Shown here: positions 1 to 10,656 of the stretch, one piece after another | How the letters are laid out: every line of letters starts with the position of its first letter | Position numbering within the stretch: the first letter of the stretch is position 1 | NCBI GenBank assembly: GCA_902619485.1 | Contig: CACNEF010000009.1 | Coordinates: 1 to 40,230 of the forward strand | Origin: an uncultured SAR116 cluster alpha proteobacterium | GTDB taxonomy: Bacteria; Pseudomonadota; Alphaproteobacteria; Puniceispirillales; Marisalimonadaceae | Length of the DNA stretch: 40,230 nt | Reading direction: 5' to 3' | Made by a program: the position numbers and the translations under genes | The notes under the pieces: generated by a model | What the model saw: only the letters and a program-made list of their open reading frames with translations | The model's database searches: none | Told to the model about the DNA's origin: nothing

Positions 1-86
1 ATCTAACTCTACAATATAATAGAACAAGACAAGCTGTCATTACCAAAGAATTAATTGAAATTATATCAGGTGCAGAAGCCTTATAA
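1..86 (+). CDS. atpG: ATP synthase F1 gamma subunit, C-terminal end (partial)
   Basis: Only the last 27 codons are present; the first full codon begins at base 3 and the stop is TAA at 84-86. The visible peptide includes YNRTRQAVITKELIEI and ends in SGAEAL, which is the conserved C-terminal helix of the F1 gamma subunit. This helix sits in the alpha3beta3 hexamer as part of the rotor shaft. The gene is followed after 20 bases by atpD, the usual atpAGDC order. The rest of the gene lies upstream of the window. Confidence 0.93.
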   Translation, partial: LTLQYNRTRQAVITKELIEIISGAEAL

Positions 87-91
87 TATAA

Positions 92-1543
<1,452 letters not shown>

Positions 1544-1572
1544 ATTTTTGAACGTTTAAAGACGAGGTATGA

Positions 1573-1971
1573 ATGGCAGAAACAACTAATTTAGAAGTAG
1601 TAACACCCTCAGCTATAATTATATCTGAACCTGTTGAAATGGTTGTCGTTCCAGGATCAGATGGACAAATCGGAGCCCTTCCAAGACATTCTAAACTTAT
1701 ATCTACTCTGGATAGAGGTTTGGTTGATATTTTTAATGATAACAAAATTTCATCACAGATAATGATAGATGGTGGAATAGCCGAAATAAATGAAACTTCA
1801 GTTACAATATTAGCAGAAAGAGCTGAAAAGATTGATAAAACAAACAAACAAGTTCTAGAGGAAAAACTTATAGCCTATCAGTCTCAAGAAAATCATCATG
1901 ATCAAAATATAGCGGATCTTGCAATAAAAAATTCGTCTTTTATAAAGGCTGTTTTAGATAAAATAGGTTAA
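1573..1971 (+). CDS. atpC: F1F0 ATP synthase epsilon subunit
   Basis: Epsilon subunit (132 aa) of the F1 central stalk, which couples gamma rotation and can inhibit ATP hydrolysis. The N-terminal beta-sandwich carries the family pattern PGSDGQIGALPRHSKL (about residues 28-43), and the C-terminal part is helical and charged. It begins 29 bases after atpD, with GACGAGG upstream of the ATG, and is the last gene of the operon. It converges on the amidase gene with a single base between the stops, so any transcription end must lie in coding sequence. Confidence 0.96.
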   Translation: MAETTNLEVVTPSAIIISEPVEMVVVPGSDGQIGALPRHSKLISTLDRGLVDIFNDNKISSQIMIDGGIAEINETSVTILAERAEKIDKTNKQVLEEKLIAYQSQENHHDQNIADLAIKNSSFIKAVLDKIG

Positions 1972-1972
1972 T

Positions 1973-3262
1973 TTATTTCTGTAATACTTTTTCTATTTCA
2001 GAGCTTATTCTCAAAAGATAATCATCTTCATTTGTAGCTGCGTTTAACATAATCCCAATAGGCCTTTTGTTTTCAAAATAAGGTATAGAAATACTACAAC
2101 TATTCATATAATTAGCCAAAGTTGTGTTTCTTAACGATATTAAATTTGCTTTATCATAGAATTCACTATCTTTACATTTTTTTACTGAAGGTGGTTTTAT
2201 TGTCACAGTTGGCATAATTAAAAAATTATTTTTTAAAAATTTGTTAAACTCTTCTATTAAATCAATTCTAATTTTTTGTAATAAATTATATTCAACAGCC
2301 ATAACTTCATTTGCTCGTTCTATTCGCCTTAATACGTTTGGATCAATTAAATGTTTTTTTTGATCATATAAATAAAAATATTCTGTTGCACACTCTACTG
2401 ATGCGAATTGCCATATTGGCACTTTTTTGTATAGATCTAAAACTGGCACATTCATTTCAATGACTTCGTATCCACTTTTAGTAATTTTTTTCTTAGCTAA
2501 GTCAAAAGCAACTTTAATATCATTGTCTATATCTTCAAATCCAAAGTTAGAAGGAATTATTAATTTTGGATTTTTATTTTGTAATTTTTCCTGCTTAGCA
2601 TTTATTTTTTTTCTCATAGCATGGTAGCCAAGTTTACAAAGTTCAACGTTTCTTGCCATTAATCCAACACTATCTAGGCTACTGGAGAGGGTAAGGACAC
2701 CATCTCTTGAAATACTATCTTGTGTAGGTTTTAGGCCTGTTATTCCTGTGAAAGCAGCTGGTATCCTCGTTGAACCTCCAGTATCAGTTCCTATAGCTAT
2801 GTCAGACAAATCTAAAGCAACTGACACAGCTCCACCAGATGTCGATCCACCTGGCACAGAACCAGGATAAAAAGGGTTTTCTGGAGTTCCATAATGAGGA
2901 TTTATTCCTAAACCTGAGTAGGCAAGTTCAGTCATATTTGTATATCCAAGAAGTAAACCTCCAGCTTTTCTAATATTGGAGATACATTTTGCATCGTTTA
3001 AAGAAATATCGGTTTCTAGAAACTGAGTTCCTCCTCTTGTATGATATCCCTTAACATCAAATAAAGCTTTTACAGATATTATTAAACCTTTCAATAATCC
3101 ACTTTTAAGTTTACTTATGTTATTGAGTTGGACTTCAAAATCTTTCTCAAAAAGCTCAGTAAATATATTCTCAAATTTTTTTGGGTTTTCTTTAAATTTC
3201 GTTAGTATTTCAAAAACTTTATTAACGAGCTTTTCGTTATTTGAGTTGATTTCTTTTTTCAT
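1973..3262 (-). CDS. Amidase signature-family hydrolase
   Basis: A 429-residue member of the amidase signature family, which hydrolyses carboxamides through a Ser-cisSer-Lys triad. The triad is visible as K65 (in SVKALFD), S140 (in GGSTSGG) and S164 (in TDTGGSTR), with the same spacing as in GatA (75 and 24 residues). It is probably not GatA itself: there is no gatB or gatC nearby and the C-terminal half looks like stand-alone amidases. The substrate cannot be read from sequence. It sits 5 bases downstream of rppH and could be read as the last gene of that run. Confidence 0.85.
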   Translation of the reverse strand: MKKEINSNNEKLVNKVFEILTKFKENPKKFENIFTELFEKDFEVQLNNISKLKSGLLKGLIISVKALFDVKGYHTRGGTQFLETDISLNDAKCISNIRKAGGLLLGYTNMTELAYSGLGINPHYGTPENPFYPGSVPGGSTSGGAVSVALDLSDIAIGTDTGGSTRIPAAFTGITGLKPTQDSISRDGVLTLSSSLDSVGLMARNVELCKLGYHAMRKKINAKQEKLQNKNPKLIIPSNFGFEDIDNDIKVAFDLAKKKITKSGYEVIEMNVPVLDLYKKVPIWQFASVECATEYFYLYDQKKHLIDPNVLRRIERANEVMAVEYNLLQKIRIDLIEEFNKFLKNNFLIMPTVTIKPPSVKKCKDSEFYDKANLISLRNTTLANYMNSCSISIPYFENKRPIGIMLNAATNEDDYLLRISSEIEKVLQK

Positions 3263-3267
3263 AATAA

Positions 3268-3783
3268 TTAATTAAAGTTTGAAGCATTAAAGTTTTTGAT
3301 CATTGGGATGAATATTTCATTAATTTTTCTGTAAACATCTTTTTTAAATGAAATTGCTTTTTCAGGTAATAATTCTGGGTCAAGCCAAATCCAGTTTTTA
3401 AATTCAGGATGGTTAGTATTAATATCTATCTCTTTATCCTTACCCATAAAATGGAATAAGAGCCACCTTTGAGTTTGTCCTCTATACTTTCCTTCCCAAA
3501 GATTGTCTGCTAATGGCAAAGGAATATCATAATTTAACCAATCTGGATATTCACTTATAAACTCAATATTAGTTATACTGGTCTCTTCTTTTAATTCTCT
3601 ATATCCAGCCTCTATAGGCAGTTCTCCTTTGTCAATACCTCCTTGGGGTAATTGCCATGCTTCAGCTTTGTTATCAAGTCTTTGTCCACAAAATACGTTT
3701 CCGTCTTCATTAAAAACCATTAACCCGACACAAGAACGATACGGTCTTTCTAATAGAGGAATATTGTTCTTAATTATACTCAA
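3268..3783 (-). CDS. rppH: RNA pyrophosphohydrolase (Nudix)
   Basis: Nudix hydrolase that removes pyrophosphate from the 5' end of primary transcripts, exposing a monophosphate end for RNA decay. The Nudix box covers about residues 48-70 (GGIDKGE, then RELKEET). The N-terminal PYRSCVGLMVFN and later YRGQTQRWLLFHF are characteristic of RppH. The last Gly of the classic box is replaced by Ser. The first codon is TTG, overlapping the ctpA stop as TTGA, and no good downstream ATG exists before the conserved core. Start by translational coupling is therefore likely. The 171-aa length is normal. Confidence 0.9.
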   Translation of the reverse strand: MSIIKNNIPLLERPYRSCVGLMVFNEDGNVFCGQRLDNKAEAWQLPQGGIDKGELPIEAGYRELKEETSITNIEFISEYPDWLNYDIPLPLADNLWEGKYRGQTQRWLLFHFMGKDKEIDINTNHPEFKNWIWLDPELLPEKAISFKKDVYRKINEIFIPMIKNFNASNFN

Positions 3784-5144
3784 TTGCTAAAACTACTAAC
3801 TTTATTATTTAAAGGTTTTTTTAAAATTTTAGCAGTAGAAGTTGTTTTCTTTTTATTACTAAACAAATTAATCCCTCTTATAAGGTCAACTGCTCTAGAT
3901 ATTTGATTATCTTGTAAAAGTTTTTCAACTGGAGTTAATTCTGGTTTATTAGCACTATCTTTTTTATCTTTTTCTTTTTTGTCTAAGGCTCCCCTTAAAT
4001 TTTCTTCTCGTCTATTTTCTGGTGTTTCTTTAGTCAATTCAGTTATACCAGCTTCTACAATAATATCTGGTTCAATACCTTTGGCTTGTATTGATATTCC
4101 ACTTGGTGTGTAATATCTTGCAGTTGTAAGTCTCATTGCGCCATTACCTGCTAAAGGAATTATAGATTGAACTGATCCTTTACCAAAACTACGGGTACCA
4201 ACTATTATGGCTCTCGAATGGTCTTTCAGTGCTCCTGCTACAATTTCGCTAGCAGATGCTGATCCACTATTGATAAGAACTATCATGGGTTTGCCATCAA
4301 TTATATCACCTTTTTTTGCAAAAATTCTTGAAGTATCATCATCTTTTCTTCCTTGGGTTGATACTATTTCTCCCTGGTTTAAGAAAGAGTCAGTAACAGA
4401 AATTGACTGATTTAAAAGACCTCCTGGATTGTTCCTTAAATCTAATATTAGTCCTTGAAATTGTTTTCCAAGTTCTTTTTTAATTTCATCTACGGATTTT
4501 TCTAGACCAGAAGTCGTTGTATCCGAAAAGGTCGTTAAACGTACATAACCTATATTTTTAATGATGTTGTGTCTAACAGATCTTATTTTTATAACGTCTC
4601 TAATTATTTCAATTTCAAAAGGATCTTTTTTATCACGAACAACAGTTATGACAACCTTACTTCCAACTGGTCCTCGAAGTTGAGATACAGCGTCATTTAT
4701 TGAAAGCCCTCTAATTGACTCTCCATTTATGCCAATAATTAAATCGCCTGACTTCATACCTGCGTTAGCTGCAGGAGTGTCATCTATCGGTGAAACAACT
4801 TTTACAACACCATCTTCCATGGTTATTTCGATGCCTAAGCCACCAAATTTCCCTTTGGTTTTTACCTGCATATCTTTATATGAATCTGGACTTAAATAAG
4901 AGGAGTGTGGATCAAGAGATTGAAGCATACCTGAAATTGCAGATTCTATAAGTTTCTTGTCCGTTACTTCTTCAACGTACTGTTCTTGTACTCTTTGAAA
5001 TACATCACCAAAAAGATTTAGCTGTTTGTAGGTTTCTTGACGATTATCAGCTTTAGCTAGATTTTGCTCAATAAAACATATATTTAAAACCAAAAAAAAT
5101 GTCAAAAATACATTTATCTTATAAATAGAGATTTTTTTAATCAT
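3780..5144 (-). CDS. ctpA: C-terminal processing peptidase (S41, PDZ)
   Basis: Periplasmic carboxyl-terminal processing protease. I place the start at the ATG at 5144 (454 aa) rather than an in-frame TTG nine codons upstream, because AAGG precedes the ATG and a signal peptide follows directly (hydrophobic VFLTFFLVLNICF, ending near NLAKA). A PDZ domain covers about 95-175 with the GLGIEI segment. The S41 catalytic domain contains SGSASASEI with Ser297 and FGKGSVQ with Lys322, the Ser-Lys dyad with the usual 25-residue spacing. The C-terminal tail from about 375 is lysine-rich and likely disordered. It overlaps rppH by 4 bases. Confidence 0.93.
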   Translation of the reverse strand: MIKKISIYKINVFLTFFLVLNICFIEQNLAKADNRQETYKQLNLFGDVFQRVQEQYVEEVTDKKLIESAISGMLQSLDPHSSYLSPDSYKDMQVKTKGKFGGLGIEITMEDGVVKVVSPIDDTPAANAGMKSGDLIIGINGESIRGLSINDAVSQLRGPVGSKVVITVVRDKKDPFEIEIIRDVIKIRSVRHNIIKNIGYVRLTTFSDTTTSGLEKSVDEIKKELGKQFQGLILDLRNNPGGLLNQSISVTDSFLNQGEIVSTQGRKDDDTSRIFAKKGDIIDGKPMIVLINSGSASASEIVAGALKDHSRAIIVGTRSFGKGSVQSIIPLAGNGAMRLTTARYYTPSGISIQAKGIEPDIIVEAGITELTKETPENRREENLRGALDKKEKDKKDSANKPELTPVEKLLQDNQISRAVDLIRGINLFSNKKKTTSTAKILKKPLNNKVSSFSN

Positions 5145-5177
5145 TTGATTAGGCCTTAATTCAAGTTGCAAGCTTAT

Positions 5178-5205
5178 TGTATTAATATAGAATATATTTA
5201 ATACA
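5178..5205. repeat. Inverted repeat in the gpmI-ctpA spacer
   Basis: TGTATTAA at 5178-5185 is the exact inverse of TTAATACA at 5198-5205, with a 12-base A+T-rich loop. It lies after the gpmI stop and in the leader of ctpA. There is no T-run on the minus side, so it is not a convincing terminator. It could be an operator or a weak mRNA hairpin. In such A+T-rich DNA, chance is also possible. Confidence 0.35.
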
Positions 5206-5233
5206 GTAACTACAGAAAAATCTAATTATTACT

Positions 5234-6766
5234 TTATTTTATTAAAAGTGATTCGCCACTCATGTTTTCAGGTGATTTGATATCAATCAGTTCTAAAATT
5301 GTTGGAGCAATATCTGCCAATCTTCCATCTCTTAACTCATAATTCTTATTTTTAGAAATAAGCATCAAAGGAACTTTATTACATGTATGTGAAGTATGTG
5401 GTAAGTTCGCTATTTCATCGAACATAACCTCACAGTTTCCGTGGTCTGCGGTCAATAACATGAGGCCATCATATTTAATAATTGTATCTTTTATATTTCC
5501 AATTGCTGTATCAACAGTTTCCACTGCTTTAATTGCTGCTTTTAAATCGCCTGTATGTCCAACCATGTCAGGATTTGCAAAATTAATTACAATTAGATCA
5601 TAAGTTTTATTTTTTATGGAGGATATTAATTTACTTTCAACTTTCTTTGCTGACATTTCAGGTTGTAAATCATATGTAGATATTTTTGGTGAAGGTATCA
5701 TTACTCTAGTTTCACCAGGGTAAACCGTCTCTTCTCCTCCATTAAAAAAGAAAGTTACATGAGGATATTTTTCTGTTTCAGCTAATCTTAATTGTTTTAA
5801 ATGAGCTTTTGAAATGACCTCTCCAAGTGTGTCCTTAATATTTTCTTTCATAAAAATAGAATTAATAAATTTTGATAATTCTGTTGAATATTCTGTCATT
5901 CCAAGATTATTTGATAAAATTGGTGTACTAAAATCTTTTTTAAATTGGTTAAATGTAGGATCTAGTATTGCTGTTAATAACTCTCTAACTCGGTCTGCCC
6001 GAAAGTTTATCATAATTAAGCTATCACCATTTTCAAATCCTTTGTAATTTCCAATTAGAGTTGGTGAAATAAATTCGTCAGTTTCATTATTTTTATAAGC
6101 TTCTTCTATTCCTTCTAATACATTAGAAAACTTTCTGTCATATTTCCCGCATACAATAAGGTCAAAAGCCTTTTTAACTCTTTCCCATCTATTATCTCTA
6201 TCCATTGAGTAGTATCTACCTACAAGTGAAGCTATATTTACATTTTTTGGGAGAGACATTTCAAATTTTTTAATATCCTGGCCTAATTGTTTTGGAGAAC
6301 AATCTCGTCCATCTGAAAAAATGTGTATCAAAGTTTTACAATTATTTTTTTTTAAAAGTTTTGACATTTCAATGATATGATTTGAGTGAGAATGTACTCC
6401 ACCCTCACTGCACAAACCGAGCAGATGTACAGTCTTATTTTTATTATGATCTGACAAAAAATTTAGAAAACTGTTATTTTTTTTTATTTCATTATTCTCA
6501 AAAGCTTTGTTTATTTTTGGTAGAGTTTGTAATACTACTCTTCCAGAACCGAGATTCATATGTCCAACCTCAGAGTTTCCTACTTGACCTATGGGCAACC
6601 CAACATCTTCACCAGAAGCATCTAGGGTTGAATATGGAAACGTTTTAGCTAAAAAATCTACATTTGGAGTTTTTGCTAATGCTACAGCATTATTTGCTGT
6701 ATTTTCATTAATTCCCCAGCCATCCATTATACACAAAACTATTTGTTTTTTTTCTTTGTTTTCCAT
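5234..6766 (-). CDS. gpmI: 2,3-bisphosphoglycerate-independent phosphoglycerate mutase
   Basis: Glycolytic and gluconeogenic enzyme interconverting 3- and 2-phosphoglycerate with two manganese ions and a phosphoserine intermediate. The start is the ATG at 6766; the preceding in-frame codon is TTG. The 510-aa length is normal. Metal and catalytic signatures are visible: CIMDGWG with Asp15, GNSEVGH with the phosphorylated Ser65, GRYYSMDRDNRW, ADRVREL, and TADHGNCE plus HTSHT near the end. In many Alphaproteobacteria a murein hydrolase activator gene (envC) lies between gpmI and ctpA; here they are separated only by a short spacer. Confidence 0.97.
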   Translation of the reverse strand: MENKEKKQIVLCIMDGWGINENTANNAVALAKTPNVDFLAKTFPYSTLDASGEDVGLPIGQVGNSEVGHMNLGSGRVVLQTLPKINKAFENNEIKKNNSFLNFLSDHNKNKTVHLLGLCSEGGVHSHSNHIIEMSKLLKKNNCKTLIHIFSDGRDCSPKQLGQDIKKFEMSLPKNVNIASLVGRYYSMDRDNRWERVKKAFDLIVCGKYDRKFSNVLEGIEEAYKNNETDEFISPTLIGNYKGFENGDSLIMINFRADRVRELLTAILDPTFNQFKKDFSTPILSNNLGMTEYSTELSKFINSIFMKENIKDTLGEVISKAHLKQLRLAETEKYPHVTFFFNGGEETVYPGETRVMIPSPKISTYDLQPEMSAKKVESKLISSIKNKTYDLIVINFANPDMVGHTGDLKAAIKAVETVDTAIGNIKDTIIKYDGLMLLTADHGNCEVMFDEIANLPHTSHTCNKVPLMLISKNKNYELRDGRLADIAPTILELIDIKSPENMSGESLLIK

Positions 6767-6789
6767 CAATTAAATCCATTAAGAAAATT

Positions 6790-7239
6790 TTATTTATGGT
6801 AAGGATGCCCTTGAATAATAGTTTCTATTCTGTAAATTTGTTCAGCAATCATCATTTTAACCATTTGATGTGGCCAAGTAAGTTTACCAAAAGCAATAAT
6901 TTTATCTGCTGTTTTTTTTATTTTCTGTCCATTTCCAAATGCACCACCAATTACAAAATTCACACTTGTTATATTATTATTGCTCCAATTTAATATTAAT
7001 TTTGCTAGGTCTGAACTAGATAAATTCTCACCTTCTTCGTCAAGTAAGATCAATTTACCGTTTTTAGGTGTTGAATTAATTAACTTATCAGCTTCTTTGT
7101 CTAATTGTTTTTCTTTATTTTTTGTTTTAACATCATATTGTTTCAATTCAATATTTTTAATTCTTGTAAGATATTTTCTAGTAATCAAGTCTTCATCATT
7201 ATATTTAATTTTACCAATTGTTGAAATTCTATATTTCAT
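6790..7239 (-). CDS. rlmH: 23S rRNA (pseudouridine1915-N3) methyltransferase
   Basis: SPOUT-class methyltransferase that modifies pseudouridine 1915 in helix 69 of 23S rRNA on the assembled ribosome. The knot region has FVIGGAFGNG (95-104) for S-adenosylmethionine binding. The C-terminal signature follows (WPHQMVKMMIAEQIYR, then GHPYHK at the terminus). At 149 aa it is close to the usual 155. It starts with a single base between it and the rsfS stop, so the two are almost certainly co-translated. Confidence 0.95.
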   Translation of the reverse strand: MKYRISTIGKIKYNDEDLITRKYLTRIKNIELKQYDVKTKNKEKQLDKEADKLINSTPKNGKLILLDEEGENLSSSDLAKLILNWSNNNITSVNFVIGGAFGNGQKIKKTADKIIAFGKLTWPHQMVKMMIAEQIYRIETIIQGHPYHK

Positions 7240-7240
7240 T

Positions 7241-7615
7241 TTATTTTTTTACTGCGTCACTTGATATATTATCTTGTTTCTTTTCCCACATTTTTTCTAG
7301 GCTATAAAAATCCCTTACTTCTGGACGAAAAATATGAACTAAAATATCATTCGCATCAATTAAAACCCAATCACCATTTGACATACCTTCTGGAGAAGAT
7401 ATACGAAGGCCTATTTCTTTATATTTTTTTACTAAGTTATTTGCCATAGCAGTTACTTGTCTGGCAGTATTTCCACTTACAACTATCATATAATCTGCAA
7501 TGCTACTTCTACCAATTAGATCAATACTGATAATGTCTATACCTTTGTCATTTTCCAATGATTTTAATGTAAATTTTAACAATTCTTTAGAAGATAAACT
7601 TTCTGTTTTTATCAT
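7241..7615 (-). CDS. rsfS: Ribosomal silencing factor RsfS
   Basis: Small protein (124 aa) that binds ribosomal protein uL14 and blocks subunit joining when nutrients are short. Diagnostic segments are DYMIVVSGNTARQVTAMAN and the GDWVLIDANDILVHIF stretch before the C-terminal FYSLEKMW. It sits between nadD and rlmH, its normal neighbours across many proteobacteria, 12 bases after the nadD stop. Confidence 0.95.
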   Translation of the reverse strand: MIKTESLSSKELLKFTLKSLENDKGIDIISIDLIGRSSIADYMIVVSGNTARQVTAMANNLVKKYKEIGLRISSPEGMSNGDWVLIDANDILVHIFRPEVRDFYSLEKMWEKKQDNISSDAVKK

Positions 7616-7627
7616 TACATAATCCCA

Positions 7628-8275
7628 TTAAGTGTTAGTTTTAGTTTCTCTTATCTCTGATGACGATATAGACAACAATTTATTCTTTAAAAAAATCCAG
7701 ACTGGTTTTTTTTTATGAAATATAATTCTACTTTTGATTGTTTTAAGCTTCTTCCCAAAATATGGAATTCTTGATGTGTTTAAAAAAGAGTTTAAATAGC
7801 CTGGCCTAGAAATAACAGCAATATGAATATTTTTAGCTATTAAATTTGGATAAAGCCATTTATTCAGATTGTCTAGAATATCACTTCCCATTAGCCAGAT
7901 AAATTTTACCTTTCGGGTTCTCTGATTTAAAAAATTAACAGTTTTGTATGTGGCATAAAGCTGATTTTTTTTTTCAAGGTCTAAGACTTTTATATAAGAA
8001 ATATTTTTCGTTAATAGCCTAGCATAACTCAGTCTTTTGTCAAAATTCTGCATATCTAAACTTGATTTTAATCTATTTTGAGGAGCAACTAGCCACCAAA
8101 TTTCATCCAGTCCAAGATTTATAAGTGCAGTATTAGTAATGTGTATATGGCCAATATGTGCTGGATTAAAAGAACCTCCTAAAATACCGATTTTTCTGTT
8201 TCTAGAGTAAGAATAACATATTGGAATACTATTTTTAAAATTGACTCTCAGATTTTTATCCACGTATTTGGTCAT
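7628..8275 (-). CDS. nadD: Nicotinate-nucleotide adenylyltransferase
   Basis: Transfers AMP to nicotinate mononucleotide in NAD synthesis. The nucleotidyltransferase signature GGSFNPAHIGH (about 33-43) and the C-terminal ISSSEIRE motif are visible. I choose the ATG at 8275 (215 aa) over the TTG at 8287; either way it overlaps the 3' end of proA (by 20 or 32 bases), which is more than the usual ATGA overlap. The protein ends only a few residues after the ISSSEIR motif. About 27 residues precede the core, somewhat longer than in the model enzymes. Confidence 0.9.
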   Translation of the reverse strand: MTKYVDKNLRVNFKNSIPICYSYSRNRKIGILGGSFNPAHIGHIHITNTALINLGLDEIWWLVAPQNRLKSSLDMQNFDKRLSYARLLTKNISYIKVLDLEKKNQLYATYKTVNFLNQRTRKVKFIWLMGSDILDNLNKWLYPNLIAKNIHIAVISRPGYLNSFLNTSRIPYFGKKLKTIKSRIIFHKKKPVWIFLKNKLLSISSSEIRETKTNT

Positions 8276-9521
8276 TTCCTCTAACAATATATTTAAAACT
8301 AGTTAATTGAGCGGCTCCTACCGGACCTCTAGCATGTATTCTACCAGTAGATATTCCTATTTCTGCACCCATTCCAAACTCCCCTCCATCTGCAAATTGA
8401 GTTGAAGTGTTATGCATAACAATAGCGCTATCAACATTTGTTAAAAAAGTCTCAGCTACTCTTGTATTTTCTGTGATTATAGATTCTGTATGATTTGATG
8501 AATATTTATTAATGTGGTCTAAAGCTCCTGATACTCCATCAACTAACTTGATGGATAAAATGGCGTCAAGATATTCAGTATTCCAATCTTTTTCTGAAGC
8601 TAACTCAATTTCATCTACAATTTTTTTTGTCTCATTATCTCCTCTAATAAGACATCCTGATTCAATTAAGTTTTTAACTATAATTGGCACAGCTTTTTCA
8701 GAGATATGTCTGTCTACAAGCAATGTTTCTAAGGCGCCGCATATCCCTGTTCTTCTCATTTTTGAGTTTACTATGATTTTTACTGCTTTATTTATATTTG
8801 CATCTTTATCTACATATACATGGCATATTCCCTCCAAATGAGCGAAAACTGGAACTCTTGCTTCGTCTTGAATTTTTTTAACGAGAGATTTTCCTCCACG
8901 AGGTATAATGATATCAATTTCTCCGGTTGAAGTAAGCATTGCTGAAACAGCCTCTCTATCAGTGTTTTCAACTAATTGTACTGTGTAGCTAGGTAAATTT
9001 GCACTTTCTAGGCCTTTTTGCATGCATTTAGCTAATATTTTAGAAGAATTAATTGAGTCAGATCCACCTCTAAGTATTGCAGTGTTACCAGATTTAATGC
9101 ATAGGCTACCAGCATCTATAGTTACATTAGGTCTCGATTCGTAAATAATACCAATTACACCCAATGGAACTGAAATTTTTGAAATATTTAAACCATTTGG
9201 TTGTGTCCATTTTGATAACTCGACGCCAATTGGATCACTCATTTCTGAAATTTGCTTTAAGCCCTCAATAATATTGTCAATTCTTTTATCATCTAGCATA
9301 AGCCTATCAACAAAAGCATTGTTAAGTTGTTTTCTTTTAGCATTTTCAATATCAATTCTGTTTGCTTTGAGGATCTTTTCTTGTTCTTGTTTTATAATTT
9401 TAGATGTATTTAATATTGCTAAATTTCTATCTTTTGAACTACTTCTAGAGATGACATTAAAAGCTTCTTTGGATTTTTTATTTATAATTTTTATATATTC
9501 AAAAATATTGTTGTCACTCAT
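8256..9521 (-). CDS. proA: Gamma-glutamyl phosphate reductase
   Basis: Second enzyme of proline synthesis, reducing gamma-glutamyl phosphate to glutamate semialdehyde with NADPH. The aldehyde-dehydrogenase-like fold shows VPLGVIGIIYESRPNV (118-133) and the catalytic Cys261 in RRTGICGALE. The length (421 aa) is normal. Its ATG overlaps the proB stop by 4 bases, so the two pathway partners are translationally coupled. Confidence 0.97.
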   Translation of the reverse strand: MSDNNIFEYIKIINKKSKEAFNVISRSSSKDRNLAILNTSKIIKQEQEKILKANRIDIENAKRKQLNNAFVDRLMLDDKRIDNIIEGLKQISEMSDPIGVELSKWTQPNGLNISKISVPLGVIGIIYESRPNVTIDAGSLCIKSGNTAILRGGSDSINSSKILAKCMQKGLESANLPSYTVQLVENTDREAVSAMLTSTGEIDIIIPRGGKSLVKKIQDEARVPVFAHLEGICHVYVDKDANINKAVKIIVNSKMRRTGICGALETLLVDRHISEKAVPIIVKNLIESGCLIRGDNETKKIVDEIELASEKDWNTEYLDAILSIKLVDGVSGALDHINKYSSNHTESIITENTRVAETFLTNVDSAIVMHNTSTQFADGGEFGMGAEIGISTGRIHARGPVGAAQLTSFKYIVRGNDQIRG

Positions 9522-10645
9522 TTTTTTTCCAGTACTAGATCATCTCTATGAACTACTTCGTCCTTACCTCTGTAGCCTAAGATAGTTTCAATATCATTGC
9601 TTTTTGACCCTTTAATTAAATCTACTTCAGAATTATTAAAGTGTATCAAGCCTTTTCCTACAAAGTTTTGTTGCTCATCTACTATTTGTATCAGATCGCC
9701 TTTTTCATAATTCCCTTCTGTACTAACTATACCAGCGGACAGCATAGAAAAACCTTTTTTCATAGCCTCGACAGCACCCTTGTCTATAGTTATTTTCCCT
9801 TTAACTTGTAATGCACCAGAAATCCATTGTTTTCTTGAGTTCAATGGTTTTTCAATTGCTCTAAACCAACTAAATTTCGTTCCATCAATTTCTAACTTTG
9901 ATAAAGGACCATTAGAATGTCCATTGCAAATGATCATATGACAACCTGCTTTGGTAGCTATTTTAGCAGCTGCAATTTTGGTAATCATACCCCCAGATGA
10001 TATGCTTGTGATTGGTGGGCCTGCCATTCTCTCAATTTCAGAGGTAATTTCTGGAATTTCTTCTATAAAGATTGTGCCTTTATTCCTATTAGGATCAGAA
10101 GAATAAAGACCATTTATATCAGACAGTAATATAAGTAAATCTGCACTACACATTTGTGCAACTCTTGCTGCCAGCCTGTCATTGTCTCCAAATCTAATCT
10201 CTTCAGTAGAGACTGTATCGTTTTCATTAATTACAGGAATAACTTGTAACTCAATAAGTTTTAATAACGTTGCTCTTGCATTTAGATGTTTTCTTCTAGT
10301 CTCAGTATCGTCAGGTGCAAGTAAAATTTGTGCAATATTGAGACCAAATTTTTCCATAATTTCTTTCCAAGCATGAGCTAGGCTTACTTGACCTGTTGCA
10401 GCAGCGGCTTGTTTTTCATCTAAAGACAAATTACCTGTTAGTTTCAATTGTTTTTGACCAAATGCAATTGACCCTGAGGAAACAATTATAATTTCTTTTT
10501 TTTGTTTTATAAGTTGATTTATTTCTTGAGCTAAAGATCTTAACCACTTACTTTTAAGATTGCCCTCATTTTTGTCAATCAAAAGTGAGGAACCCAATTT
10601 TATAACAATTCTTTTTGAGTCTTTTATTAAATTTTCTTTTTTCAT
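9518..10645 (-). CDS. proB: Glutamate 5-kinase
   Basis: First, feedback-controlled enzyme of proline synthesis, phosphorylating glutamate. The amino-acid kinase domain begins KRIVIKLGSSLL (11-22) and includes VINENDTVS and FGDNDRLAARVA. A C-terminal PUA domain of about 75 residues carries KGAVEAMKKGFSMLSAG and GKGLIHF. The open frame extends to a TTG at 10669 that would overlap obgE, but I place the start at the ATG at 10645 (375 aa), 11 bases after the obgE stop, where the N-terminus matches the family. Confidence 0.96.
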   Translation of the reverse strand: MKKENLIKDSKRIVIKLGSSLLIDKNEGNLKSKWLRSLAQEINQLIKQKKEIIIVSSGSIAFGQKQLKLTGNLSLDEKQAAAATGQVSLAHAWKEIMEKFGLNIAQILLAPDDTETRRKHLNARATLLKLIELQVIPVINENDTVSTEEIRFGDNDRLAARVAQMCSADLLILLSDINGLYSSDPNRNKGTIFIEEIPEITSEIERMAGPPITSISSGGMITKIAAAKIATKAGCHMIICNGHSNGPLSKLEIDGTKFSWFRAIEKPLNSRKQWISGALQVKGKITIDKGAVEAMKKGFSMLSAGIVSTEGNYEKGDLIQIVDEQQNFVGKGLIHFNNSEVDLIKGSKSNDIETILGYRGKDEVVHRDDLVLEKK

Positions 10646-10656
10646 TTTTTCATTCT

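Noticed and set aside
1973-3262. Assignment of the amidase as gatA
   Set aside because: The triad spacing matches GatA but no gatB or gatC is adjacent and the C-terminal half is not GatA-like.
7628-7760. Truncation of nadD at its C-terminus
   Set aside because: The protein stops soon after the ISSSEIR motif, but the catalytic motifs are complete and alphaproteobacterial versions tend to be short here, so I do not call it broken.
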